Below, one piece after another: positions 1 to 10,773 of a DNA stretch of 64,000 nt. Position numbers and translations under genes: made by a program. The DNA comes from Thalassia testudinum (Eukaryota; Streptophyta; Magnoliopsida; Alismatales; Hydrocharitaceae): contig JAZHRO010000063.1 of NCBI GenBank assembly GCA_037157565.1, forward strand, positions 9,530,001 to 9,594,000, in the 5' to 3' direction. A model generated the notes under the pieces. The model was given only the letters and a program-made list of their open reading frames with translations, searched no databases and was not told the origin of the DNA. Position 1 is the stretch's first letter, and each line of letters begins with the position of its first letter.

Positions 1-99
1 TGGCTTTTAAATAAATAAAAGATTTCTGGTTTGCTACCGTCTCTCGGTAGCATTCCTCATCCTTTTCAAAAAAAAAAACTTATGATGGTGTTACCATCA
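1..99 (-). repeat. Possible terminus of a minus-strand LTR related to the Athila-type family
   Basis: Read on the minus strand, the segment ending at 99 starts TGATGGTAACACCATCATAA, which matches the first bases of the Athila-type LTRs at 18976 and 26601 almost exactly (TGATGGGAACACCATCATGA). The match stops after about 21 bases; the rest (an A/T run and the hairpin TGCTACCG...CGGTAGCA at 32-52) does not resemble those LTRs. It could be the first 99 bases of a different gypsy LTR family sharing the same terminal structure, cut by the window edge, or a chance match. Confidence 0.35.
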
Positions 100-250
100 C
101 CAACTCCTCAAATACAACAAAAAATAGCAAAATAAAAGAGTTGAGCAAGTAAACAAGTAGTTCAAATTTAAATCCTATGAATAAGCCCCAATGCAAATGA
201 ATGCAATCAATTTAGATGCTCTAACTAAGGGCTCACACAAAATACTCCTT

Positions 251-476
251 GTAGTCCCTAAAGAATGGATGTAGAAATAGAGGGAGAGAGAGTTAGAGAG
301 CTCCTAAGTATGTGTAATGCAATGGTGGAGTTCAAGTTGCAAACAAGAGAGAAAGAGAGTTTTGTACTCCCTAAAGAATGGATGTAAAGCTAGAGGGAGA
401 GAAAGTTGGAGAGCTCCTAAGTATGTGTAATGTAGTGGTGGAGTTCATGTTGCTAACAAGAGAGAAAGTGAGTTTT
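251..476. repeat. Two-copy tandem repeat, 113-bp unit
   Basis: Copies 251-363 and 364-476 share the same order of blocks: a CCCTAAAGAATGGATGTA start, a GA-rich stretch, GAGCTCCTAAGTATGTGTAA, then GAGAGAAAG. They differ at scattered single bases. No coding frame runs through both. This is a local tandem duplication of unknown origin. Confidence 0.85.
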
Positions 477-2932
477 GGAAGTGATGACTCTTGCTCTCAA
501 GAGAGTGAATAAGTGCTCAAGAATACTTGTATTAGCTATGAAAGAGTTCCAGAGTCTAGGAGTGAGTCCCTTTAGATGGAGATGGTGTTTGGGGGACAAA
601 ATAGGTCCTAAGGCTCAACTTGCAACGAGCAAAAATACCCCACTCATGACAATCCAACAAGCAAATTACTTTTTCAAAAAGTTCTTTTACTAGTTATCTA
701 ACATTAGTTTGTTTTTGAATAACATTAGGTGGCCCATTTAAAGCTAAGATTCATGGTTCGTTAAATACTAGATGTAGCTAAAATTCACTACCTAATGCTC
801 ATTTTTTATTACCTAATGTTAGTTTTTATCTGAAGTGCTACACAAGGCAAATTGTGGAATTTTGAAGACGTATGCTATGTGATGATTTCTAATGATAATT
901 AACGCCTAATCAAGGTCTTCTTAGGTCATTAGGGCATGATTAAATGCTAGTTGCAAATTAGTGGCAAATTAAGGGGTGATTAGGCTAATTAAGGTGCTTA
1001 AGTGGAGTTTGAGGGTTGAAGTGCCTAATTCATGCCTAAATGAGTTACACAGTGGGGGTCATCTTTACAATCATCTATCAAATAAATAAAAATGCGACTA
1101 AAGGGTCCTAAATTATAATAGATGTAGACACAAACTCTTAGGATTCTTCCCAAAAGTCTCGGGCACCTTATACTTGTCCTTGAATGTCTTCTCCAATGCA
1201 AGTGGCCCCTCTTGAATTGTCAACTTGTCTAGATTCTGGACCTAACCTACATTTTAGTCTTAACAAAACACATAGAGAGATATATATAAAGAGAGAGATA
1301 AACAAATTGAAGAGCTATCTCAACAATAAATTAATATGTTAATCTAATTCACTTTAAGCTAATGTTTGTTATCATCAAAACCATTTAACTAAGTGCAATA
1401 TGACTTATGCACCAACATTCCTATCAATAGATTCTTCCATAATTACTTTTCTTAGAATCTACTTTGCAAGAGATTCTCAAAAAATCTTCTTTTCTCCATA
1501 ATCAATTTTGGTAGAGATTCCTCTAGAACCTTTCTCTATTCAAAGCATTGGAATCTCTTATGCAATCACTTTTTGAAAATCTTCTCTTCTAGAATCGATT
1601 ATAGAATCTTGTTCAGAAATTCCTACAAAATCTCCTAGAATTTCTCTAAAAATTACACCCTAATAAAACTTCACAACTAAGGTGCAAAACTTAAAGAGCT
1701 TAAAGAGGGAAAGGTAGAGCTTCTATGTAAACCTTTATTCATTGCAATCTTCATCTCCACTTGCATTCCAATAATCATCAATTCTTCATGTAATGCACAT
1801 AATTCTCCTTATGGGGCTTCTCTTCCCCTTTAGGGTCCTTCCGCTAGGTTTTCCATTGCCTCCTCCTCGAGTCCCCTACTACGTATTGAGCAGCAATTCT
1901 TCCACCACCACCACCACCCCATGTTCATGTCACTCCTTGGCCACCCCTCTCATCTCAAATTGTCAAATGTTTAGAAGTGTTAACCTTTCCATCAAGGTCT
2001 TAGCCTCTACTTGCCTTAGTAGCTCCACTCTCTTCTATCCATGTCCTTCCAAACATCATCTCCTCATCAATCTCTGTTAGAGTGCTATATAAGGAGGGAG
2101 GTCTTTTCCCTTTTTAGGTTGCTAGATCGAATAGCATATTGAGGGGGTCTCCTTTTTTGGTCTCTTCTAGTAGCTTTTTTGTGGTGAAGTGGTCGATTGG
2201 GCTTTGATCTATGTTCAAGGACTTGATGGTGGTGACAGCAAAGGTGTGAACTAGAGAGTCTTGTCTTCGACATCTACGACCTCATTTCGTTATGATGTTG
2301 GTTGTGTTTTCCTTTTGTTGTTGTTTGTGATGTGTTGTTGTTATCTTCATTGTTTTGTGTTGGTCTTGGAGATGTGCATGTATGTTGGGCTTGCAAATGT
2401 CATGATTCCCTTTTCAGGTTGACATCTCTGAACATCAAGATGCTCCTTAATAGGAGCTGCTCTTATTGCGATGGAGGTCCTCATTCAATTCTTCCACACA
2501 TGGCCTTCAACCAAGAAACCCAAGTTTGCAACATGTGTTTCCTGTATGTAATAATCAAATTTCCCATGGTGTGATCATGATGGGCAATTGTGATCTTTTG
2601 TGTATTTCTCTTGAACAATTGTGCCCCTTTAGGGCCTAGTACTTGGGGTTCTTCTTAATAGTGAAATCTTTGATTCCTAAAAGAAATATCTTAGTGTTGC
2701 AATTTTCAACGCATTTAATTGTGCATATATATGTAATCATGTATATGTACGTACATGAATTCTTCAATAAATATTTTCCAAACATGTAATCATGAACAAT
2801 CATAATTATCATTGCATAAATATCAAACATTTCAATCGTTTATACTTATTGACTTAGGACATGACTAGGGAAGCACGCATTGCAACACATGGTCCCACTC
2901 TTGACCTTGCTAAAAAAAAAAAGGTAAAACAC
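477..2932. other. Anonymous AT-rich stretch with no recognised gene
   Basis: Only short open frames occur here (up to about 95 codons), with no recognisable domain and no supporting splice structure. There are GA-rich patches near 1275-1305 and a C/T-rich open frame near 1793-2080 that looks compositional. I see no LTR pair, terminal repeat or transposase remnant. Confidence 0.6.
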
Positions 2933-3058
2933 TGATTGAAAATCAAAATACATCGGTTGAAAATCAAATGCAACAATTGAAAACTAAAAGATACCGATTG
3001 AAAATGATTTTTCATCGATTGAAAATCAAAACATGCAGGTTGAAAATGAAAATGCACC
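2933..3058. repeat. Minisatellite, about six degenerate 20-22 bp units
   Basis: The core GATTGAAAATCAAAA-like unit recurs about six times with variants (GGTTGAAAATCAAA, AATTGAAAACTAAA, CGATTGAAAATGATT). The repeated GATTTTCAAT motif on the other strand explains the open frame in this stretch, so that frame is not treated as a gene. Confidence 0.75.
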
Positions 3059-3091
3059 GATGTATTTTGACTTTTTACTTTTCACTAGTGG

Positions 3092-3121
3092 AAAATGATT
3101 TTTCACTTGAAAAATCATTTT
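3092..3121. repeat. Perfect 13-bp inverted repeat with 4-base loop
   Basis: AAAATGATTTTTC at 3092-3104 is followed by ACTT and its exact reverse complement at 3109-3121. It lies just right of the minisatellite and shares its AAAATGATTTTTC core, so it may have grown out of the same repeat. No T-tract or neighbouring gene suggests a terminator. Confidence 0.8.
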
Positions 3122-3419
3122 TTATCTATGGTAAGTAGTTCTACTAATGAAAAATCAAAACATGCTAGTTTCAATCACCATATATAATGGTACACCAAGT
3201 TCTCTCACTCCATGCATTGTAAAATGTACTTGCACCATGCATTTTTTTACTTTTTGGCATTAAGTTATCCAACAATATTTTAAAGATATATGTTTCACCC
3301 ACAATGTGAAGATTACATTTTAACCTTTTAAATGTTGCAACATTTTCAACTCATCTAATCATCTCTAAATATTTGGTTAACATAAAAAATACTAAGTTCA
3401 ATATATTTTACTCAATATT

Positions 3420-3424
<5 letters not shown>

Positions 3425-3494
<70 letters not shown>
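3425..3494. repeat. (AT)35 microsatellite
   Basis: Thirty-five uninterrupted AT dinucleotides. The tract is a polymorphic-marker type of locus, and its length in this sequence may not be exact. The Tyr/Ile-rich frame running through it is an artefact. Confidence 0.98.
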
Positions 3495-3499
<5 letters not shown>

Positions 3500-4839
3500 A
3501 ATTCAGAATGCATCACAAATCTTGTGATAATTTCTTGCTCATATTTGTCCATGTTTAGTCGCCTGAGTGTGTATGCTAAGGATAAGATTAAGAGAGGAAA
3601 GAGACATGGGATTAAGTTAGAGAGATGAGAAGGAAGTAATCTAAGGGTTTCTGGTGGTCAAAAAGCCAAGTAGGGAAAGAGTATGAAAGAGAAAAGAGGG
3701 ACAAACCTAGTTGGGAGGACAGTCCGGGAGGGAGCGCGGATCGAGAGAGGAATTCAATGCCCCAACATTGTTCACCCATCCAAACTCATAAGCGTGTTTT
3801 ACAATGAACATCGAGTGAAACTGAATCGGCGAGAGAACCATTGCACATTGCCACACAAAGATCAAATGATAAAAATGCCTCGTAGAATAGAAACTTTATT
3901 TAATTGTCCCTTCAGAATGTTTTAGATCTTACGGATACCACAGGTGCAGGCAAATATTAAAACCGAGTCCTGTCCTTTCAGATTATGTGAAATTAGGTAG
4001 ACTTGTTCCTTGGCCGAAGCTCCGAGAAATTAAGGTACCAAATTTGTGAGGTTATGGAGGTAAGAATCTGAATTTTCTCAGATGAACTGCTGTCACAAAA
4101 TTTAGAAAAATTATGGGTAACTATAATGTAAGTATTTGTCAAATGTTTACGCATTGTGATACGTCCAGATAAACCGAGAAGAATTAAGAAAGATATCTCT
4201 GTCAGTTGGATAGATACATAGAAAGGAATGACACAAGCAGCAGAGCATATAGTTGTGTCATCAGAATATATTGATTTAGAAATCACATAAGGAAGGGAGC
4301 CCATTAATGAGCTATTGAGGATGCTTTATCACAATGTTTACTTACATATATAAAAGTCGACCAAGTTTCGAGGGAGTGAACTCCAAGTGAAGCAAATAAG
4401 GAATCTCTGCCACTCTCAATTACCCAAGTCTTATGGCTACTTGTTGCATGGATGCATTAATTGACCCCCACATGATATGCTCCCTTGCAAGCAAAGTAAA
4501 TTCCCATATCCTTCCAACGCCAAGATGTACACAAAATATATTAATAAGATCGGATATAGGCTTTGCTGGCTGTTGTGTCGGTTGTTTCCCAAGGCGCGTT
4601 CTGAGCTTCTTTAACCGTACGTTGTTAGCTATTGCCTAAAAATTTACGAAACAGAGAGGAAAACCGAGTCCCTTGCACCCCCTCCGAAGACTCAGGATAA
4701 ATTAGCACGAGAAAAACAGACATCTTTTCACAATCTAAGAGGAAATAAATACATTCTGCTTTAATGCACATTCAATGCAAATAGGGTGGTGGTGGAGATT
4801 CCTTTGGAGGAGAGTAAACTAATCCATTTAGCAATTGCA
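3495..4839. other. Anonymous stretch with no recognised gene
   Basis: Short open frames only (80 codons at 3683-3925, 103 codons at 3993-4304 minus, 68 codons at 4433-4639). None has a motif I recognise. The part next to 4840 may be 3' sequence of the minus-strand LINE that begins there, but I cannot place its end: no poly(A)-type tail or target duplication is clear. Confidence 0.5.
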
Positions 4840-5032
4840 TGATGTCTAAGTCTATAATCTGTCCCCTTGGGCAGTAAGGTAGATTGATTAATTAAAGCAA
4901 ACCCAACCACTCATAATAGATCTAACAACGAAGGCCGGATTAGGCCACCTGCTGTTCTTCCTTCTATTGACTGTGTCGTACTTTCCCCCGTCAAACCGAA
5001 CAACTTGGAGGTATTTCCCAATTTTATTGCCT
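4840..5032 (-). pseudogene. LINE-type RNase H remnant
   Basis: On the minus strand, fragments in shifting frames resemble the RNase H domain at the C-terminus of plant L1-type ORF2 proteins: an FDGG stretch near the expected DG(S/A) start, then EGRTAGGLIR and VVGFALI, in the usual order. It lies directly downstream of the LINE reverse transcriptase remnant on the same strand, as expected for such elements. Frames change at least once and stops are present, so it cannot be translated. The assignment rests on motif order and context only. Confidence 0.45.
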
Positions 5033-5830
5033 TCACATAATAAGACCTTCAACAACATCATTCAAAGGAACGGAGACGTGCATCAAGAATCTCCCGTGCC
5101 CCTTCATTTTAGGTGAAAAAAAAAAAGTTGGCCTGACGAGAGAAAAATTCCTTTTTCTGGTAACAATCAGGAAAATTTCATTAATCCTTGAAGGGGGTTC
5201 TAATCTCATTGCTACTGACGAGGAGTGTACCACTGGCAACAGAGGGGATCTCCATACATGAATCATTCTACCATTCCCCATTTTTCCACAAAAGCTCTTT
5301 GGTTTTTTCCGTATGTCTTCTGGAATGATGAAATTTACTTGTAGTCTTGTTAGCTTATCCCAAGCTGACGTGTGGATTTTCCACTTGCCTTCTTTGTCTC
5401 CCAACCAAAGTCGCACATTATAGCATCATGTTTTCCCCTAACATTTTGGCCATATAGTAGCTGACATGACAGTAGAAAGATTGAAACTGTGGAGAGAACC
5501 TGTCTCCCGACTTTAATGAGAAGGTTTTCCTTCCTTCTAATCAGATATTTCTGAAATTTTGCATTAGTTCTTATCCAAAGTTTTTCCTTTTTAAGCTCTT
5601 ATGTGAGACAGGGAATCCCAGATAGTCCAGTCCTCCTCTTCAAAGTTTCTGTTTATTTCAATTAAGGTTACGACGGATGACCTGTGATGATCTTTTTTTT
5701 TATTTGTCCTAACAAACCGCAATAAAGGTTTAAAGATTACTTGATGATTAATAAATGCCCCCCTTTCTGATGCTTCTCCCATAATCACTGTATCGCCCAC
5801 ATACGCCATCATGGTTAAAAGTAGGGATAT
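5033..5830 (-). pseudogene. LINE (L1-like) ORF2 remnant, reverse transcriptase C-terminal part
   Basis: Reading leftwards on the minus strand, the pieces line up with the late part of a plant LINE ORF2. A YVGDTVIMGEAS segment near 5770 stands where the F/YADD motif should be, with G for the first Asp. It is followed by a SGQ segment, GIPCL, RKENLLIKVGRQVL, an MCDFGW segment (where DFWWG-type sequence is usual), KWKIHTSAWDKL near 5340-5375 and GNGRMIHVWRSPLLP near 5240-5270 (the usual G.GR.I.VW.DPWLP box). Several stops and frameshifts separate the pieces. A plant LINE ORF2 is usually well over 1000 residues, so this is a 5'-truncated or decayed copy. It may extend upstream to about 6960. Confidence 0.7.
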
Positions 5831-7400
5831 TATGAGAAAGTCATAATCAAGCTTGGATGTTTTGGTCCATGATTTGCCGAAACTTTAAGTGCAAAAAAAC
5901 AGTGATTATCCAAAAGAAAAAACCGCAAACAAGATACCCACATTAAGAAGGGAGGGAGTCTCATTTGGCAAAGGAATAAAGGAGGAAATAAGAATACGTT
6001 ATTTTTAAATATATCCACTTAAATATAACATAATATATCTATCAAAATATATTCACAATGCTACGTCAACCCACTCACACTCATATTTTAATATAAAACA
6101 AAATACATATTAACATCGTATCAACAACACCAATCACTTTATCTCTACAATATTTATCTCAAAATAATTCTTACCGGACTGCCAAACGCAACCAGATTTT
6201 CTCCGGTGTGAAAACAGGATCAAAACCATTGCTTTACCCTGCTACAGCAGACCCCTCGTAGGTTTAATAATACCAAAAGGGCATCCATTTATCAGAATAT
6301 AGAGTACTCAACTGATGAAATATAGGTGAGTATCAACCTTATAGTCTTTTACGGAAAGCATAATTAAGCAAGGAACTTGCAATAAGTCTTGTCAAATGCC
6401 TTTCCCATGTCAAATCATCATTTCAGCCTTTTTGTCCCCTCCTTATTTTAGTTTGCAAACGATCACTCTAACGATAACAATATTATCAACAAGCTGTCAC
6501 CTTTTCAAAAATGTAGATTGAGCCTTGAAAATTACCCTACAAAGAATATGTTTTAGCCTATTTTTAATTAATAGTTTTTATTTTCGCCTAGTAGGAAGTA
6601 TTAGCTAAATTAATTGGCTGGAAATCCTTTTACCAGAATGAGGTTGTCAACTTGGGAATTTTATCCCTGTAAGTAATCTCTCGGAGAAGCACCAATTTAG
6701 TACTTTTTAAATTGTTGCTCAAACCATCGTGAACTTCATTGTGTGAAAATGGTTCAGAAAAGGTCCAAAATAGTCTAGTATTTGGTAGCTGGAATTCCAT
6801 CTAAAGGAGAAGCTTCCTACCTTTCCAAACAAATTTCTCGGAAAAATTTGTGCATTGCACCTAAAATGCATATTGAAAGGACCATTTAAATGGCCTCCTA
6901 TTCGACTCCTGTAAATTGTGGAAAAGCTCCTGCCGCTTCTAGATTTTAGTGAACAACCCACCATGTGAAATCTCTTTGCATTACCTGAGGCCTAGTTTAT
7001 GATAAGGATTAACTCATGCTTCAAGGGGTTAACCTCCATTTACTGCAAGAGTCATTCCAACTCCACTTTACCTTTGAAATCCACGTTAAGTGCTCCTCAA
7101 TGAAGCACAACGGTAGCCTAAGATGAAAAATACACGTGTCTCTCCCTCCTGTAGGTCAAAAGATGAAAAAAAAAAAAAAAGGATAGAGGGTGCATTGCAA
7201 ACCTACCCAAGGAAACAAGGCCCTAGGATGGACCTACAGGTGGCACCGCAATCCACGATGAGAAGCAGTAGGCAGCAAGTGGCAGCGATGGTGGTAGGCA
7301 CTAGCCGACGACACTGCACCGCTGGAAGTGATGCAACAACACTAGTGCCTCCCTGTCATGCCCCGCTGATCCTCGAACGATTCGGGAGTAAATTAGCAAG
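5831..7400 (-). other. Probable upstream LINE remnant grading into anonymous sequence
   Basis: Minus-strand fragments near 6390-6440 (DLTWERHL...) could be the RT segment that precedes the Y/FADD box, and a frame at 6719-6964 could be an earlier part. Both are too decayed to assert. From about 6970 to 7400 I see nothing recognisable apart from an A-rich run at 7163-7180. Confidence 0.3.
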
Positions 7401-8027
7401 TGTAACAACGCCCAAGTCCCAGTTTCCAAGTTAATTAGGATTATAATAGTCCCCTATAAAGGTACGAATAAGGTAAACATATAAAATTAAGGGGTGAAAC
7501 ATGCTAAAAATTTGGCAAAATTTCCCCTATATTCACAACATTTTTCAAAACCTTACACCTGAAAGGAAGACCTGTACATACATACCACAAATAAAAAGTG
7601 AGTCCACCCCACAATTCAACCACACAAAGCAATAATCAAGAATATAATACAAGTGGGCACACCCCACAGCCGCAAAGTAGTAAAAGCGATAAAAATCACC
7701 AAACTCACACATCAAGTAGTAATCACTACATTCTTCACATCCGTCATCATTAAGATTTACAAAACCAACATATCATCCATAGTCCACTATTGATAAATAC
7801 ATACAAAAAGATCGAAGTTGTTTATACATAGACTTTAAAAGAAAAACTAGTTATGTACAAGACCATATCAAAAGGTGAGGCCCAACCGCTCTAGTTACAG
7901 CACATACAAAAAGGACCTAACTAAGAAATGAAAAAAAAGTTGAGTTCATTCAGCACTCCATCTATCCATAGTAATATCCAGCCTAGCAGATCACCGAATG
8001 GGGGAAGCGATTACCAACTCAAACAAG
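7401..8027 (+). other. Host sequence left of the Athila-type insertion, possibly part of another gypsy LTR
   Basis: There is no coding frame. The stretch starts TGTAACAACGCC, a start often seen in chromovirus LTRs, and continues, once the two large insertions are removed, into 21684-21816 (with a TATA box) and 39818 onward. That is consistent with a long LTR being the original target of both insertions. I could not find its other end or a target duplication. Confidence 0.3.
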
Positions 8028-8032
8028 GCCTC
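8028..8032. repeat. Target site duplication GCCTC, left copy
   Basis: GCCTC directly precedes the 5' LTR and is repeated exactly after the 3' LTR at 21679-21683. A 5-bp duplication is normal for Ty3/gypsy integration. Confidence 0.95.
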
Positions 8033-8766
8033 TGATGAGAACACTATCAAGGGTCCTAACTAGCTCATTTTGACCTAATGAAGAGAACAAAAGCTCCTAT
8101 ATAATCAACTGAAGGTCCTAATTCACTGCATAACCTTTCTGAGAGAAAAATAAGAAACTAGGAGTAAAACTACAATTTTACCATTACAATACAACGGATT
8201 TTCTCAATGGCTAAACAAAGGTCAAAGGGTCTTAATAAGATAATAAGTGGGTTGGATCAGACAGAAAAGGGATTGTATGTACCCTGTGAATTAAATGACT
8301 TCTTGAAACCCTAAAACAGATCCACTTGATTAACCAAGGTTCTGGTCAAGATAAAATTCACCTAAACTCTCTAAAAATAATATAAAAATATTCTCTAGGG
8401 TTTATAACCTTTAATTTGTCCATTAGAACCCATCTTGACCTAAAACGGGATCTTAGACAGATATTTGCCATAAATTAGATTTTTACGTAAATTTTCCAAT
8501 CAAACGTAGTCAAACCCAAAATTAAACTTCACCATTGGATTGCTTAGGTCCAAATTAGGCTTGTACTAAAATTTGAACCCAAGTTGAGTTTGCCTTGACC
8601 GAGTTTGCGAAAAGGTCCACCATAATTACATTTGTACCCCTATCTTTCAAAATTCCTTACAAATTACCCCCTATCTTCTTCATTATCTTTTCAATTAGAT
8701 CCCTCCACCATTATAGTAGAGGAATCCTACTCCAGCGAGCTTTGGAATGTGGTTTCTCCCTGATTG

Positions 8767-8808
8767 CTCAGAGAATCCCCTTCAAAATTGGAAGGGAGAT
8801 TCTCTGAG
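8767..8808 (+). promoter_or_regulatory. U3 inverted repeat upstream of the LTR TATA region
   Basis: CTCAGAGAATC at 8767-8777 pairs exactly with GATTCTCTGAG at 8798-8808. Between them a second pair, CCTTC and GGAAG, flanks an AAAATT core. Equivalent structures occur in the other family LTRs near 27354, 33292-33321 (reverse) and 35289-35336. A role in U3 transcription or packaging is inference. Confidence 0.6.
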
Positions 8809-10462
8809 AAAATCCCTCCAATGTGAATTCAGTTTAATGCCCTAATTTCTTCACAATCTTTCATGCGAATGCATAAGAGATTTGGGTCGCTTTTGAGTTT
8901 CCTTCTCCGGCGAGCATGCCTTGCTTGGAAGCTTAACTTCCAAGCACAAATCCCCCTCCAGATATCTACTTAAGAAGCTCCAGATCCAACCGCATCTTCT
9001 AAACTTGAATTCGACCAGAAACCCCCTCAAATTCTTCTCTCCTCCTCCAGCCGATTCACTCGTCAAGCTCCGGCGACCTCCCTACTCTCCCTTGTCGTCT
9101 AACCACAATACCAGTGGTAGGCTCTTCCTCCTTGCTTTCGTCTATGTCACGCAGCACCCACCGACGCCCTTGTCTCCCCTTCATCCTCGCCGACCGTTTC
9201 TCTCTGAGCACCTTCATCTCTAGCGTCGGAAGTACACCTCAAACGCCATCTTTGTCCCCCCTTCGCCTCCTAACACCCCAGATAAGTTCCCTTCCCTCTC
9301 TACTTTCTTCTCCACTCTCTATTTCCCTAAATTGACCACTACTGACCTCCAACACCCTCATCTCCTTCATCTCTAACGAGGCCGCTCCACCACCACAGGC
9401 CATCCCACTCCTCACCAACATGTCCATAAGCATCCCCTCACTCCACTGAACATTTCCCCCCACTTCACACACCACTTCACTCACTCATGCACCTCACCGA
9501 ACACACCCACACCTTTGCACACAGTGTGCCCTAGGCACGCTCGCACAAGCATCCTCACGCCACGCCAACCACTGCAGCACATTCATCGTGCCTCGGAGAC
9601 ACTTCCTGAGCGATTTAACGTGGCCGCAAGGCCATCTTTGTGATTTCAAGTATAGGCATCCTCCGCCATTGGAGACAAAGCTTGAAGCAAGCTTAAGGTC
9701 GCTCCAGGCTTCGCCAGCTCCAAGCCCCTATACCAGATTGCGCAGAAGACTCTCGCACACGAATCCAGGCTATCAATTGGAGTCAAAGGAGGTAGCAGTT
9801 GCTGCAATTGGAAGCTTTGTCTCTGCCACAGGCACGCGCAAAGAAAGGTGGGCGGATAGTCCCACCTCGGATACGAAAGAGCAACTGCACCAGAATAAAT
9901 TGAAAAAGTGTTATCACCTTATCACCTCATAACCACGAGGTGAGGTCCCACTCACCCTTCACTGGCCTCGTCCGCGCTCACAGCCCGCGGACCTAGCTGA
10001 CCTGACCCAACCTGCACTCCTCGCCCACCACCACACGCCAGTGGGCCTGGTCCCAGGTACATACCCGACCCGATTACCAGAATACATGTGGCTCTGGGAG
10101 AGCGGAACCTAAGAGAGAAAGAGAGGAGAGTGCGTGCAGGTAGGGGGTAGGTTTTGCTGTAGGCTGAAGAGGAGGAGAAGCCAAGCTCAAGAAGAAGGAG
10201 AAGCTAAGGACAAAGAGAAGCTAAGGGCCAAGGTAGAGAAAGGCAGAGAAGGAAGAAGCTGAAGGAAGGAGAAGCTAAGAAGGAAAGCAAAAGGCAGAAG
10301 TCAGAGGAAAGAGAAGACAAAGACAAAGAGAAAGAAAGAGAAGAGGAAGCAGTAGAGAAAGAAAAGAAGACAGAAGCCAAAGGCAAAGAGAAAGATCGAT
10401 AGAGAGGAGTAGAAGCAGAAGAAGGAAGAAATTAGAAAGAGCACTGTAGCATCAGTTTAAGT

Positions 10463-10484
10463 CGTCTGATTTACAAATCAGACG
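10463..10484 (+). promoter_or_regulatory. U5-proximal hairpin, 10-bp perfect stem
   Basis: CGTCTGATTT at 10463-10472 and AAATCAGACG at 10475-10484 form a perfect stem around AC. Versions of it appear at the same place in all five LTR copies of the family. In retroelement RNA this region would lie in R/U5, so a role in poly(A) signalling or RNA structure is possible. Confidence 0.6.
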
Positions 10485-10755
10485 TCCAATTTGAGTTTAA
10501 TTCATATTCATACACATTGAGTTCTTTAGTATTTTGTGCTCTACATTTGCTCCCAAATTTTTGTACTTTGATACTGATATTATTGCATATTCTTTTAAAT
10601 TCTGAATTGTAATCTTGATTTCTAAATACCAATTTGCTCCCTGTGTTCGACCTTGGACTTCAAATTCGAATAATAAAATTGTATTTGTTTTGAACACTTT
10701 TTCGGTTGTACTACAACGCGATACTCTTAAACTCGATTTAGCATCCCAAACATTT

Positions 10756-10773
10756 TAGCACCATTGCCGGGGA
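10756..10773 (+). promoter_or_regulatory. Primer binding site (Athila/Tat type)
   Basis: TAGCACCATTGCCGGGGA lies three bases after the LTR. It matches the TGGCGCCGTTGCCGGGGA site known from Athila/Tat elements, usually attributed to tRNA-Asp, at 15 of 18 positions. All three differences are G to A, two of them in former CpG contexts, as methylation-driven decay would produce. Confidence 0.85.

Larger units (their letters stand above)
8033..10752 (+). repeat. 5' LTR of the Athila-type element
   Basis: 2720 bp, starting TGATGAGAACACTATCA and ending CATCCCAAACA. The first 700 bases are AT-rich U3. A degraded TATA-like site lies near 8965-8975 (TACTTAAG; the 3' LTR copy has CTATTTAAG). A C/T-rich stretch, then a purine-rich stretch at 10130-10440, precede the U5 end. 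Open frames inside it vary between copies and are compositional. Confidence 0.95.

Noticed and set aside
1793..2080. Possible secreted small protein with a hydrophobic N-terminus
   Set aside because: The hydrophobic start is followed by low-complexity Ser/Thr/Pro; there is no cleavage-site pattern, homologous copy or promoter that I can point to.
3092..3121. Rho-independent terminator
   Set aside because: There is no bacterial gene context; the hairpin is AT-rich and linked to a minisatellite.
3373..3558. Open frame through the (AT)n tract
   Set aside because: The Tyr/Ile repeat is a direct read-out of the microsatellite.
9114..9932. Several open frames of 70-114 codons inside the Athila-type LTRs, recurring at 20004-20875
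   Set aside because: They fall in C-rich or purine-rich LTR parts, shift or break between the five copies, and match no domain. Recurrence comes from LTR identity, not from selection on a protein.
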